Assembly (NCBI GenBank): GCA_028023455.1
Contig: JAQFVV010000284.1
Coordinates: forward strand, 322,501-386,500
Length of the DNA: 64,000 nucleotides
From: Epiperipatus broadwayi
Taxonomy: Eukaryota; Onychophora; Udeonychophora; Euonychophora; Peripatidae
Direction of reading: 5' to 3'
Shown here: positions 1-12,898 of the stretch, piece after piece
Position numbering within the stretch: the stretch's first letter is position 1
Layout: each line of letters begins with the position of its first letter
Made by a program: the position numbers and the translations under genes
Notes under the pieces: generated by a model
Databases searched by the model: none
Told to the model about the DNA's origin: nothing
What the model saw: only the letters and a program-made list of their open reading frames with translations

Positions 1-1857
1 ATGCATGAGAGACACTTCAGTTTTTTAAAATTTTAAATTTGTGTTTTTCGACCTCTGCTGAAAGTTTTACAAAGCTTTTTGTTTTTACAGCTTCAAAATA
101 CATGTATCTTTATTTTTTAATATTTTAAATACAAAAAAGTCAATAGATGGCTTAGAAAGCCAAGACATGGTCCAACAAATGATCACAGGCTTAACTGATG
201 ATGGTTACCCATTATGTATTTTGCGATCTCAAACTTTGTGTGTTCACTTCGAGAAAATATTATGATCGGAAAAAAAATATTACGGTGGTGTAAAAACTCC
301 ATTTTTTAAAAAAAAATTATCATTATATTAATAACCTAATTATGTAATAATCATTAAAAATGAAAAGTAAGTGTATTTATATATTTATTTTGTATAGAAA
401 TGTGTTATGTTTAAAGATAAAAGAATATTTTATTCTAAATATTGTTACTATAGAGATTATAATCATGGAAATTAACTGTTGTCTACAAAATGAAATCATT
501 CACCTGAAGGTATTATATTTAGCAGTATCATAAAAATTATGAAAAAAAATTGTAGACTTTTAAAGCATAACTTGATAGATTTTGTAGTTATTAAAAAATT
601 GTTTAGATTTTTAAATCAAATTTAAATCAAGAAAGATTCCATTCATTTTATAAATTGAATCAGCTTCACTTAAAATTTCATGATGTGATTACATTTGTTT
701 TAAATAAATATATTTTTTTAAATAATTACATAAATCAAATATGATTTTTACCAATTTATTAATTTCTAAACAAAAATATCCATTGAATGAGGTCGAATTT
801 ATTATATTCTGGTAAATAATAACAGTTTAATAGCAATATGAATGTTGAAAGCTTAAATCTATTAAATCTAGTGAGAACAAAGAAAGGTATCAGTAAATTA
901 GTGAAAATTAGAAAGGTTAATTAAACCTAATAAAAAATATATGTAAATCAATGTAATAACTTGAATTATATGTGTTATTCATGTAAATCCTAATATAATA
1001 ACTTGAAATTTGTATATTATTCAAAATCAGAAGCCATAATTTGTATGAGTATAGTCTTATTCTAGAGATCTTAATTTCATTTATATTTTGCTGTTGTTAA
1101 TAAACTTGAATTCAATTGTTTAAATATATGTTGCATGATCTCTTGGTCACTATAACAGGAATAGTGCTTATGTACTCTGTGATCTAGATTCATGCACAAT
1201 TTAGTCATTAAGAAGTATCCAGTGATGATCAATCATTATCCTGGTTGGCACATAAGATTAAATTGTTTAAAGCCCCTGCACTACATTTTATTTTAGTTTA
1301 GTCTTATTAGAAATTAAGTTTGTAATGGTCAGTGTATTAATGGTACTAAGTGGCCAGAATATTGATGATGATCAGCATGTTTTAATACCCCAGCATTGTT
1401 GTTTTTCTAGTTATATATTCTATGGATAAGAACTTAGTTGTTGCATCTAAATTATTGTTAAAAATAATTTTCCAAGCTGGAAAAGGGTAAATAGTTGCCC
1501 TGGTTTGCAGAGATTTATTTTCATGATGAAATTCCCATAAATGATGACCATGGATATTTTTTCTTTATTTATAATGCTTATTGATGTATACATAAGTATG
1601 AAAATCAGCTAATCTAAGGATATAACTCAGCTGATCTCAGAGATCTTGTGCTCTCATGATTTTTTTTAATCTCAGAGATTGTATGATCTGATGCTTTTTT
1701 AACATCTTATCTAGTTTGTAATATTTTTTACTTTAATAATATTATTTACTTATACCTTACTTTAATATTTTGAATTTGATATTTCATTTTAAATTGACTG
1801 GGAATGATGATGATTTTCCATTACCCCAGGTCAAACCTTTGAATAATCTCATCCCAT
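1..1857. other. AT-rich DNA, no gene seen
   Basis: No open reading frame of useful length, RNA gene or recognisable repeat is visible. The stretch is AT-rich with short homopolymers. It could be intron or intergenic. Confidence 0.5.
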
Positions 1858-1880
1858 TATATATATATATATATATATAA
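1858..1880. repeat. (TA)n microsatellite
   Basis: Short pure TA dinucleotide run of about 22 bp. Confidence 0.9.
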
Positions 1881-1995
1881 ATAGACTTATGATGCTCGTC
1901 ATGATAATATTGTCACATTTTTTGGTGCTTGTTTTTTAAAAAGTGGAGTATTTCTTCTTTATCAGCAATGTTCAAGAGGCACTCTTCAGGTACTG

Positions 1996-2532
<537 letters not shown>

Positions 2533-2962
2533 ACAGTTCCTTATTATTAATAATAAGCATTGGATGTACAGTTCAAGTACTTTCAGTTAGGGGATTTTTG
2601 TTGAATTGGTGTGAAGTGATTTTTTAAATGCTAAAGATATTGATAAAACAAAATATTCTTGGAAATCAATACCATTTATTTGCAACGAACAAGTGAAATT
2701 TATAAAACAAATTTATAAAAATATATGATGTAAAGTAGCATTTTATACTACTCTGAATTTAAATAGATTGATAAACAATTCAAAAAATAGATGTAGGATT
2801 TTAAATCAAAGTTGTGTGATATATAAATCTCTGTGTACATCGGAGAAGAGATCAAATGAGCATTTATTGTAATATAAAGGAGTACAAAAATCAAGACAAG
2901 TGAGCGGAGTGCTAAAAATAATGATGTATCACCTTCAGTATTTTTTACCATAATGTTATATA
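2533..2962. other. AT-rich DNA, no gene seen
   Basis: Nothing recognisable. A 67-codon minus-strand frame here shows no domain or conserved motif. Confidence 0.4.
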
Positions 2963-3645
2963 CAAGACATTTATTTTTTTATATAGCGTGATGTTTTTGT
3001 TTATATTCTATAATAGCAATAAGCTGATACACATGCACTTTGCAGATGTCACTATATAAATTATTACTCTCACTTTTTCAAACCCAAGATAAAGTCTTTA
3101 AAAAAATATGGAATGAATCCACCTATATTTTCAACCCATGAGCAAATCTGAAGTGTTTGAAATGAAGAGCGTGAAGTTATTAATTGATCACTTTAAATTA
3201 CTTTTCTACATTATAAATGAATGATGCCAATGAAATTTCTAGAATTTACAATACGTCATTCTTATAATTAAACATATGTAAACAAGACATTTATTTTTTT
3301 ATATAGCGTGTTGTTTTTGTCTATAATCTATAATATTAATAATCAATAAGCTGATACACATGCGCTTTGCAGATGTCACTATATAAATGAATACTCCCAC
3401 TTTTTCAAACCCAAGATAAAGTCTTCAATTAATAACTTCAATTAATAACTTCACACTCTTCATTTCAAACACTTCAGATTTGCCCATACATATACGGTTG
3501 GGTTGAAAATATAGGTGGATTCATTCTATATTTTCTTAAAGATTTTATCTTGGGTTTGAAAAAGTGGGAGTATTCATTTATATAGTGACATATGCAAAGC
3601 ACATGTGTATCAGCTTATTGGCTTATTAATATTATAGATCATAAT
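2963..3645. repeat. Foldback repeat: three copies of one unit, the last inverted
   Basis: The unit starts with a T-rich stretch and TATAGCGTG and contains AATAAGCTGATACACATGC, GATGTCACTATATAAA and CACTTTTTCAAACCCAAGAT. It occurs forward at about 2963-3187, again forward at 3283-3430, and inverted at about 3440-3645, where GGGTTTGAAAAAGTG and the reverse of the other blocks are found. The outer copies are inverted, so the region can fold back. It looks like a non-autonomous DNA transposon with a nested or rearranged copy. A 62-codon plus-strand frame from 3592 is a chance frame within it. Confidence 0.8.
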
Positions 3646-3649
3646 GTTA

Positions 3650-4111
3650 TATGTAATTATGTTTTTGCTTTTGATTTTAATAAAGTTAAGATTATATGTA
3701 TTGAAAGAAATAATAATAAACGTAAAATTAAAGAAGCTATGTTAATAAAATATGGAAAACAGCATTTAATAAATAGATAAGCTGCTAATATAAAAATTAA
3801 TGAATCGTGAAAAAATTAATTTATGATATAATTGTTTTGTATACATTTATAACGATTTTTGTAATAGAATTTGAATATAGTTGATAACGACAACTTAGAT
3901 TGTTGAAAATACTTCTATTTAAATTATAAATCACATTTTTTTTTTTAATTTTGTTTACTGTTGTTCTTGGAATTATATATATATTCATTATAATTGGAAT
4001 TCAGGTATTGATTTATAAGTTACACACATATATACATATATTGTAAAAGAAAATATTCTAATAATGAATAAATAAATCATTTTTTATAGCGCGATGTTTG
4101 TAAACTGTAAT
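3650..4111. other. AT-rich DNA, no gene seen
   Basis: No gene or clear repeat. A TATAGCGCGATGTTTG block near 4086 resembles the start of the foldback unit at 2963, so the end of this stretch may be related repeat DNA. Confidence 0.35.
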
Positions 4112-4178
4112 ATTTAACACAGCATTACGCTGTTTAATCTTCAAAGCGCATGTGCAATAGCGTAATGCTGTGTTAAAT
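4112..4178. repeat. Perfect 20-bp inverted repeat (hairpin)
   Basis: ATTTAACACAGCATTACGCT at 4112-4131 is repeated exactly as its reverse complement at 4159-4178. The 27-bp loop contains CAAAGCGCATGTGCAA. A very similar loop block, CCAAAGCGCATGTGCAACAG, occurs near 19202, so this is part of a dispersed MITE-like repeat rather than a gene regulatory site. Confidence 0.85.
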
Positions 4179-6404
4179 AATGAATAAAATAAAATGAAAC
4201 ATTAAAAAAATGATAAACTTACAGAATTGGTTACTATCTCACAAATAAAATATTCCTTTTGGACCAGTCAAAGTTTATAATGGATAATAAAAATAATACA
4301 CTGCTCAGTACACTAGACAATTAATATCATATATGGGATTGACTAGAAGTAAATGTCCTCGGATTACTTGACCCTGCAAATGCAACATATTTGGACATAA
4401 CATATAATAAATATAATTATAAATCAAATGGTTTTCTCCACTTACGTATTACATATGTGTACAATTTAAATATACTGGGTAAATGTCCACTATGCAGGCA
4501 TTAAAATATAACTAATAAATAAATGAATTGATCGCAAAATACTATATAATAGTTTATACTTACCTATACAATGGTCTCATAAATTTAGAGAGGGTATCAA
4601 TCAGTTTATAATTAATACTCTTGTTGGCAAAGAAGTTAAAACTTATTAAATAATTTATTACTTGATAATGAGATATAACCTAGAAGGTAATGTATAATCA
4701 GATAAAAAGTTGTATATCAATTCACATAATAGTAAATCAAAACAACTAGGTTAATAACAACAGTATATTTTTTATGATGAACATGAATTTATTTGTGGCG
4801 CTTAAATAAAGAATAATTTATAGCAGCAATTAATATCATATAACATAAATTTACAATTTACCCTCATTAGACTATGATTATATATGATATTATAGTTTTC
4901 AATTAAAATTAAAAATGCATATAGTCAAGAAAGTGTTAACTATAGATTTTCGCTCAAATAAAAATATATGTAAAAAACTTTATATTATTATCTTTTAAAA
5001 AGAATAAAAATCCAATAATATTTTTTTTTTTACGTTATTTATAATTCAAAGTAAGTTATGCATATTCTGTTTATGATTTAATTGATATTTTACTTTATTG
5101 GCTTGTTATTATTTAATTTATCTATTGACCAACTTAGACAGCATTGTAATAAATAATATTAATTTGGAAGAAAAATTTTATAAATAGTTATAAATATTAC
5201 CATTTTACTTTTAACAATTGTTGATATTTTTTTATCTGAGTCTCTGTTGACCATTAGCCTATATAAAATTTCGATTTCCTTTTTTTATTTTGCAGCAGTT
5301 CATTTGAATCTTTTTTTTTTGCTAGCACAGACACACATGTAAGGCTCCATGGACTTTTTAATCCCTGTTTTTTTTTTTTTCAATTATTTTTCTTTGTCAA
5401 TATTCAACCCAGCTACCTTTAGTAGGATATTGTTTTTGTTGTTAAATATTCCATTTTAATTATAGACATTAAATGGACACAACTCCTGCAGTCTTCCACA
5501 ACTTCAAATGCACAATACATTTTATTTACTATAAGTCTTGACTCTATTTATAGAATAAAGTATTGTAAAAATACACAAATTTTTAAATGAAAGAAATATG
5601 TGTTCATACTTCTGAAATCATTTCTGTCTCTATAGTAACACAGATAATACAGACTATATATTTAAGCACTAGTTTTGAACATGTGATTTCTTATTTCCAG
5701 TTCTAATAAAGGATTGTTGTCATATTTAACAAAATATTTTAAATTTTTAATAAATAAATGATTAATTTATTTCGGATCTATTTAAAACAAAATAAACATA
5801 TTTTTATTATACATATGAACTTGAATTGTTTTTTTTTTTTACATATTTATAAACTATAGAAAAATAAATGAAAATTTGTGCATCCCACATATTCTCTTCC
5901 ATAATAAAATTGAGGAAAACAATTCTGAAACTATTAACATAAGTTCATAACTACAAAATAAATATTCCATCAATAAATCCTCATTAATCAAAACTATATC
6001 ACAACAATAATGTAATTAATGCTTGTGTACAAGTATGTGTCTTATATATTTAAAAAAACATATATATTCAAACTTATTAAAATTAATAAGACAAATATAC
6101 TACAATATTTATATTCATTGACATCCTTATATTTCATCCTAATTGGATACTTGTAAAACAAATGCATAACATCGTATACATCTGATTGATAAGAGTAAGG
6201 CCTTCATTTCTAATAAATACGGAATATCTATCAAATACAATCATGATATATTAAATGTTTACCACTATATTCATAATGATTCATGCATTTCATCATAGCA
6301 TTACAATAAACTATATTTTTTAAATTACTAATCTCATAAATTCACCACATTCCATTGATCTCGTTTTGTGATAGAGGAAAATACTCATATTCATAGTCAA
6401 AATA
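4179..6404. other. AT-rich DNA, no gene seen
   Basis: No recognisable gene or repeat. The stretch contains several poly(T)/poly(A) runs. Confidence 0.45.
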
Positions 6405-7190
6405 TTAATGGTTATGTACTTCATGATAATAAAATAAGATAAAACTTGAAAGTTTTATATCTGAAGATAAAAAAATATAGCTAACAACTTTATTTAAGAT
6501 TGTGATGAAATTGTTTTCCAAAGAAATCTGGTCATTTATTTTTAACTGCACATCTGAATTAATATCACAATATGAATGAACATGTTTACTCTGACTTTTT
6601 AAAATAGGGATCTGCTGTTGCTGTCTATTTTGTGCCTTGTTTAAATATTTATCACTATTTTGTTGATATTCACATAATTCAGCTTCTAAAGCTTTATCTT
6701 TATTTTGGCGGCACTCTAGTCTATCTTCTAATTTGTATTGAATCTCTACAATCTTATTAATTCTTACTTGCATTTGACTTTGAGTTTTTTCTATCTTAAT
6801 CTCTGATTCATTAGACTTAACTTTTAAACTATTTACTTGATTATATCCCATTCTTATCTCATGGATTAAACCTGTATGTGCATCAACATATTCTCTAACT
6901 GATATGGACCCTTTTATATCATCATTACCAGCATTTTCTGACATTGCTTCATTTCTAATATGAGCTCTTTTCCACATTGCTTTATTTCAATTTGATTCTT
7001 GTCTCATATTTCTTTCTCTTGTTTTAGTTCTATTTGATTTCATTGGATTCTTATTTCATTTGCTTTATTTCACTCACTAAATGTTTTAACATTGCCATTG
7101 TAGGTTCATTTTGATCAGTTTTTGATATGATAGAAACGTCACTAACTTCTCCCTATCTTGACATATCAAATTCTCTCTCACTATCATAAT
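6405..7190 (-). pseudogene. Gag-like coiled-coil ORF remnant
   Basis: Read on the minus strand. The clearest open segment (6405-6977, 190 codons) is hydrophilic and rich in E, K, Q and N. Heptad-like spacing over about residues 50-120 (KSNESEIKIEKTQSQMQVRI, then QYKLEDRLECRQNKDKALEA) predicts a coiled coil. Upstream, about 6980-7190, the translation contains MAMLKHLVSEIKQMK and several in-frame stops, so the reading frame once began further upstream. Small charged coiled-coil N-termini of this kind are typical of retrotransposon Gag proteins, and a similar K/E-rich frame lies inside the LTR element at 27.3-29.6 kb. No zinc knuckle or capsid motif is visible, so the Gag assignment is inference. 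It could instead be a decayed host coiled-coil exon. Confidence 0.35.
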
Positions 7191-7442
7191 TTACTTTTAT
7201 TTATAATTATTATTATATTTTAGTAGAAAAACACATGATGTTCTCCCTCAATTTAACATCCCAGACCAAATAAAATGAAAAACTTGTTTTCTCTACTGTG
7301 CTTTATATACTGAATCCTACAACTTAATTAAATTTCTACTAATACACATTTTAACTCATGTAACAGAACCCTTTAAAATAAATACTACAATAACATCATA
7401 AATTAAATTTTCCTGGTATATAATGCAGTGGGAACTCAATAT

Positions 7443-8207
7443 TCAATGTTTAATATGATTTTCAAGAAGTTTAACAAATCCCTTTTCCTTTTCGACCATT
7501 TCGTGGCTGGTATCAGTAGTAACACTAAATATTTTATTTATGTTAAGTTTCTGATTTTCAAATTAATTGAAAAATGCAGTGAAAATATGATGTCCTTTTG
7601 TTGTACCAGTAAGAGGAATAAAGCAACACAATTCTTTATAAATATAATTGTTGTCCCAATATCATGCAACTATTGCTAGGCGTGCCACATCATTTACATC
7701 AGTACTTTTATAAACAGCAACATTGACTGCAACAGCTTGTTGTAAACTGTCTTTCTGTTTTGTTGTTAGATCTTTGGTCATGTCAGTTATTCTTCTTTGA
7801 TTTGATCTTGCAGAAGCTGGTATTTCTTCAATTGGAGACAGTATCATTTGTTTGTTTGATAGATCACTGAATAAGTATTCAGCACTTTTGAAAAACATTT
7901 CTTTGATGAATTGACCATCTGTGAAAGGTTTACCTTTTGAAACCACACAGTGAAAAATTGTATAACTACATCCACTGGCTTTATTTTAGGTTTCTTATTT
8001 GACTAAAGTAAGCAGTTTGTTTGTTAAAGGCAGAAACAGCCTTTTTATAATTTCACTTTTCTCATCTGAGTTTTTAAACATGAATACATGTTTAGTTTGA
8101 TAATGTCTTTGTACACTTGAAATACAACACTCAATACTTGCACAGCATGATCTTTTTGCTGTACAAATCCATATTCATTTGTCCAAGAGTCTTGAAAAAA
8201 GCGAATA
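7443..8207 (-). pseudogene. hAT-superfamily transposase (ZBED5/GTF2IRD2-like lineage), broken
   Basis: Three minus-strand blocks in different frames line up, in order, with the domesticated and transposon hAT proteins of the ZBED5/SCAND3/GTF2IRD2 type. Near 8207 is SWTNEYGFVQQKDHAV, the start of the BED-like region, whose expected Cys pairs are not visible. At 7662-7960 is SKGKPFTDGQFIKEMFF followed by SARSNQRRITDM and a degenerate YKSTDVNDVARLAI, where the family has the catalytic-core DESTD block. At 7443-7660 is LIPLTGTTKGHHIF-like sequence (first residues diverged), then SVTTDTSHEMVEKEKGFVKL, matching the family's VTTDGAPAM block. At least two frameshifts and several stops separate the blocks, and the first catalytic Asp block is altered (Y-K for D-E). 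The C-terminal half of the transposase is absent. This is a dead fossil, not a host gene. I am confident of the family and less so of the exact lineage. Confidence 0.82.
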
Positions 8208-8762
8208 TCACATTTTTGTCTTTTGTGGGATATTTTGGGAATCTCTCAATCAGTACGCCAAGAGAATCATATTTTTAAAAAAGTGCCATGAGTGTTGATT
8301 ATTTACCATTCAACTACTGAAAATAGCTTTCTAGAATAGATAACATAATAAGCTTTTTATTTCGATTACGATCTCATTTTTTAATATTATCAGAAGTAAG
8401 ATGTGAATATCTAGAATTTATTTCGCTTGCAAACAAAAATATCTTTTAAATGAAGTCAAGTGTATTATTTGTTGAGAAATTATGATTTAATCATAAGTTC
8501 AATGTTGAATGTAAAACAAAAAAAGTTGCTTAATTAAAACATATTTTTTTACTATTTCAATTTATTCCGAGTGTCAATGATAATTGGTGATGTGCCAAGC
8601 ATGGCACATGTGCCATAGACTTATGACCCTAAGTTAGATAATAAAATACAAAAAAAATTCCTGCCTTATTATTTTTATCTCTTAGCAGTTAGATAATAAA
8701 GTCAAATAATTAAAATTTAAAATGTTTTAATTTTAATAATGCTTATTTGTTTAGATATATAA
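8208..8762. other. AT-rich DNA, no gene seen
   Basis: This may include decayed flanks of the adjoining hAT relic; nothing more can be recognised. Confidence 0.35.
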
Positions 8763-8990
8763 AAATGTTTTACTTTTAGCGAAAGGCTTTAAAGTTTGTC
8801 ATATGTCCTAAAACTTTTATAATACTCAAACAATGTTTGTTTTCTCTTTTGACTATTGAAGGGCCTCTCAAACCTTGACTTAGGATAGCGACTGTATAAA
8901 AATAAGAAGGGCAATCTGAAGCATCTTGATTTGGGAGGGTGAAGCTATTAGGTTCTTTATTTCTCTTTAAATTCACTACTTCCTTTACAA
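8763..8990 (+). repeat. Dispersed repeat copy with an intact TTAA site
   Basis: The segment GCGAAAGGCTTTAAAGTTTG followed by CATATGTCC, and downstream TTTTGACTATTGAAGGG, CCTCTCAAACCTTG and AATCTGAAGCATCTTGAT, matches the repeats at 13.55-14.42 kb (same orientation) and 14.68-14.95 kb (inverted). Here the TTAA at 8789-8792 is uninterrupted. It is therefore the empty-site paralogue of the locus that carries a piggyBac-type insertion at 13609. Confidence 0.8.
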
Positions 8991-10166
8991 ATTTACTTTC
9001 ACAAAATCTTGCAATTTACAAGTTAATATTACCCTCTTTATACTGAAATATATATATATATATATATATATATTGTAGGAGTATATATATACTCATACAT
9101 ACATGTAATCAATATGTATAAATTATACTTGCATTATTATTATATTTATGAAAATAATATATAACTTGTTAAGTTAGTATTTTTCATTCTTTAAAATGAA
9201 AAAAGACGTTGTTGACAAAAGATGGTTGACAAGTTGATAAATGACCTCTGGGTTCACAGTTTATCGAATTAAAGGAAATGAAATTTACTTAGTGTTTAAT
9301 ATCGAATTGTTATTGCAACAATGAGAATGTGTATGCTTCAGCGAGCTGATGGAACGAAATATAATATATTAATTCTATTCTTTTTGTTAGAAGAATAAAG
9401 ATTCTATTTTTATCAGCTATATCCTCATAAAAACTTCTACTATGTTTGAGTTCAAAGAATAGTGTAAATTGAAGTTTATATTTTGAACAATTTAATACTC
9501 ATTAGAAGAAATTTCTTATATTTGTTCAAAGAAAGTAATCTAAATATATTTTCGTGTTCTATAAAAAAATTGTTTGAATTACGTTTTAAAATCTGAACGG
9601 TGTTTTAAAAAAAGAACATGTTTATAAAAACATCATTCAAACTTAATGTACTTTACATTATAAAAAAAAATACAAAGCAGCTAGAACACCAATTTGTCAT
9701 GGGATAGATAAAATGCACTTGCCTAATCAAATATATATGTGTGAATAACATCATTTGCTGAATGCCTTAAAATTATAAAGAAATTAAATCTTCAAAATAG
9801 AATTATGAATGCCTTAAAATTATAAAAATTAGATCTTCAAAATGGAATTATAAATGTTAATAAAGGAACTTTGTCTTAAGAAGTTGAATATAAAAAGGAA
9901 ACTAAAGTCAACTTAGGATATCCTAATATTATTCTCTTTAATGTTTAACAATGAAGGAATCAAAAAACTGTGTCTTTGAAGGATTTTCATTTGTGAGGAG
10001 CATTAACTTTTATAAATACCATTTAAGATTTTTGAAAATTATAATTGGGAAAAGTTAATTTCATTTTCTTTATCATCGTATTCATTTTATTATAAAAATG
10101 AATAATAAGAGAGAATTAATAATTTACAATATTTTTATTTTTATTTATGATTAATAAAGATTTAAA
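8991..10166. other. AT-rich DNA with a TA run and a 47-bp tandem duplication
   Basis: No gene is visible. It contains (TA)n at about 9049-9073 and a duplicated 47-bp unit at 9760-9852. The rest is plain AT-rich sequence. Confidence 0.5.
9760..9852. repeat. Two-copy tandem repeat, period 47 bp
   Basis: The unit beginning GAATGCCTTAAAATTATAAA occurs at 9760 and again at 9807 with a few substitutions and small indels. Confidence 0.85.
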
Positions 10167-11505
10167 TCATCATCATCATCATTATCATTATCAACCATTA
10201 TCAATCCACTGCAGGATGAAGGTCTCTCCAAGTTTAATCCATCTTTTCCGATCTTTAGCTTCTCTTCTCCACATCACCCCTGCACACTTTCTTATTTCAT
10301 CCATCCATCTCACATGTGGTCTCTTTCTGGGTCTTTACAATCTCTTGGAATCCAGTTTAAAATTTCAATTGTCCATCTATTATCATCTCTTCTAGCAATA
10401 TGTCCAGCCCAACTCCACTTCAATCTTTTAATTTTTTCAATAAGGTCAGTAACACCTGTTCGTTCTCTTACCCATACATTGCGTTTTCGATCTCTTCTTG
10501 TTACTCCCAACATACATCTCTCCATACTTCTTTGAGTGGTCTGAAGTCTCTGTATTGCTCTTTTATTGAGTGTTCAAGTCTCAGATCCATAAGTAAGAAC
10601 TGGTAAAACACATTTGTTAAAAACCTTCCTTTTCAAACACATAGGCATATTTTCTTTTAGTATCAAGTTATTTCTACCAAAAGCACTCCAACCAAGTTTA
10701 ATTCTATGATTATGTTTCTATCTGTATTAATAATCTGACCAAGGTATTTGTAACTGTTAACTTCTTCTAATTCATCATAATCAATCTTTATTTTCATATT
10801 TTGAGCAAATTGATTAAACATTACTTTAGTCTTTTTAACATTTATCTTTAGTCCTACTTTCCTACTTTCATGTGATAACTCCTGCAACATTTCCTGCAGC
10901 TCTGAAGCATTATTTGCAAAAACAACTACATCATCTGTGAAATCTAAATTACTTAAATAATCTCCATTTACTGTCACTCCTTTAGTTTCCCATTTTAATC
11001 CACAAAATACTTCTTGCTGCACTGCTGTAAAAAGTTTTGGAGATATGGAGTCACCTTGTCTTACCCCTTTCTCAATGTTGACTTTCCCAGTATCATTATG
11101 TAATCTAATTGTTGCTGTTGCATTTTTATAAATATTCTTTAAAATATGACAATATCCTGGATCTATACTTTGATGATCCAATGCTTTAATCACTGAAGAA
11201 ATGTTTATAGAATCAAATGCCTTTTCATAATCTACAAATCCAAAACATAATGACAACTCATATTCATTTGTCTTTTCTATTACTTCTCTCAGTACCTTAA
11301 TATGATCTACTGTACTAAAACCACTTTTAAATCCAGATTGTTCTCTTGGTTGGTGGAAATCCAATGTTCTCTGTAGACAAGTTGTAATTATCTTGGTAAA
11401 AATTTTATATAAAACTGATAAAAGGCTGATAGGTCTGTAATTTCTAATATCTTCTTTATCACCTTTTTTAAATATTAATATTATTACTGCATTCTGGGAA
11501 AGGGA
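10167..11505 (-). pseudogene. RTE-clade LINE, 5'-truncated reverse transcriptase
   Basis: A minus-strand relic of an RTE non-LTR retrotransposon, whose ORF encodes endonuclease plus reverse transcriptase for target-primed integration. Visible RT blocks in order: IFKKGDKEDIRNYRPISLLS (about 11400-11480), DFHQPREQSGFKSGF (from 11363), FGFVDYEKAFDSI (palm motif A), GVRQGDSISPKLFTAV, FTDDVVVFAN near 10930 (the FADD-type catalytic box, second residue changed), then LKINVKKTKVM and SYKYLGQII. The C-terminal block GVTRRDRKRN...WAGHIARRDDNRWT lies at 10310-10525. The frame is broken near 10690 and 10325, and a TGA replaces the usual Trp in YGSETW at 10574-10576. The endonuclease is missing because the copy is 5'-truncated near 11505. 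The coding region ends directly in (TGA/TAA)n at 10167-10190, which is the normal RTE 3' tail. Confidence 0.93.
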
Positions 11506-11936
11506 TAATATGAACTTAGAGGTAAGAGATTAAATTATTTTTAAATCCACATATTATTATTTTCTATGACATGACACTACATTGTTTATACTAATCTAAA
11601 TAGTTTAATAACAGTAATGTATGATAAATGAATAAATGATTAACATTGTTGTGAAGTATATATTTTTATATTAATAAATATAAATTACAGACAATCATTT
11701 TAACGAATAAAGGTATTATATACAAATGATTGGATTATTATTTGTATAACCCAATTATTATAAAATTGTGTTAATATAAATGTCTAAATATTAGGATACT
11801 TATATTTTATATACATTGTAAAATCATGTAGTGTTATAGGTTTAGAAAATATATCTATCGTAAGCAAAAACAATATTTATATTTTTAATATAAAGAGGTA
11901 GATATATAAATATTTTTGGTACTTATAACGTATTCA
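11506..11936. other. AT-rich DNA, no gene seen
   Basis: Nothing recognisable between the RTE truncation point and the inverted-repeat element. Confidence 0.45.
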
Positions 11937-12610
11937 GGCTTGGCCACTTGATGGTGTTCTGGCTCACCAAAAGACCTAACAAATGCCATTTACAAGGCCT
12001 GACTTACGGCTATCGAAAACATCTATGTTTGTCTTAGCCATTAGAAGGCCATTTATGATGCATAAAACAGAAATAATATGGCCTATTTCTGCTTCATGAC
12101 AGATATTGTGAATCCACACACTTATCTTCCGTTTACAGTTTGATATATATGTGTGTTTAGTTGGATTAATCAAATTTTTACAATATACGTTACACAATAT
12201 TTGTATTTATAATTTATCATTAATTTATAGTAATTTTCTAAACAACCACACCCTTGTTTAGAGAATGGATAAGGTGTAAAAGCTTGCCGAGGGTAGGTAA
12301 AAAAGAATTTGACCGATATCGCGTGCGAAATCTCATTTTCACATGAAATACCACGTACTTGATAAAATGGATGGCGATCAACTTTTTCCGCAGTTGCCGA
12401 CAACAGAAGCCAAGTATTTCTGCTGTCCAATAAAAATATACATGATTTTTTGTAAATTTCATAGAAATTTCATATTATAAACATGTTTAATAAGTAAATA
12501 AGACATTTATATGTGTTTGTTGTTGTTTAAAAAAGTTTGAGTTTCTTTCTTTTGTCTGACTACTGTTACAATTTTGATATCTTTTATTTAACATTACAAA
12601 CAACAGAACA

Positions 12611-12690
12611 CTAACCCTAAAACTAACCCTAAAACTAACCCTAAACTAACCCTAAAACTAACCCTAAACCTAACCCTAAACTAACCCTAC
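12611..12690 (-). repeat. Interstitial telomere-like array
   Basis: Seven irregular 11-12-bp units of the form CTAACCCTAAA(A). On the minus strand these read TTTTAGGGTTAG, so each contains a TTAGGG motif with extra bases. It is a degenerate, short internal array, not a chromosome end. Confidence 0.88.
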
Positions 12691-12704
12691 ACAGTTGTAG
12701 AATG

Positions 12705-12898
12705 CAATAATTACGTGAAAGACATCGCTAAATAGACATTGCAGAGTAGCAGCTTTGTCCAAAAACAGTGATTTAAAAATAAAAAAAAGATTGTCGTTTA
12801 CCAATAATTAAGTGAAAGACATCACTAAATAGACATTGCAGAGTAGCAGCTTTGTCCAAAAACAGCGATTTAAAAATAAAAAAAGGTTGTCGTTTACT
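12705..12898. repeat. Two-copy tandem repeat, period 97 bp
   Basis: The unit starting CAATAATTA(C/A)GTGAAAG and containing AGACATTGCAGAGTAGCAGC and TTTGTCCAAAAACAG(T/C)G is present twice with only a handful of differences. Confidence 0.93.

Noticed and set aside
12611-12690. Chromosome end
   Set aside because: The telomere-like units are irregular, only about 80 bp long and embedded in an interspersed element with sequence on both sides.
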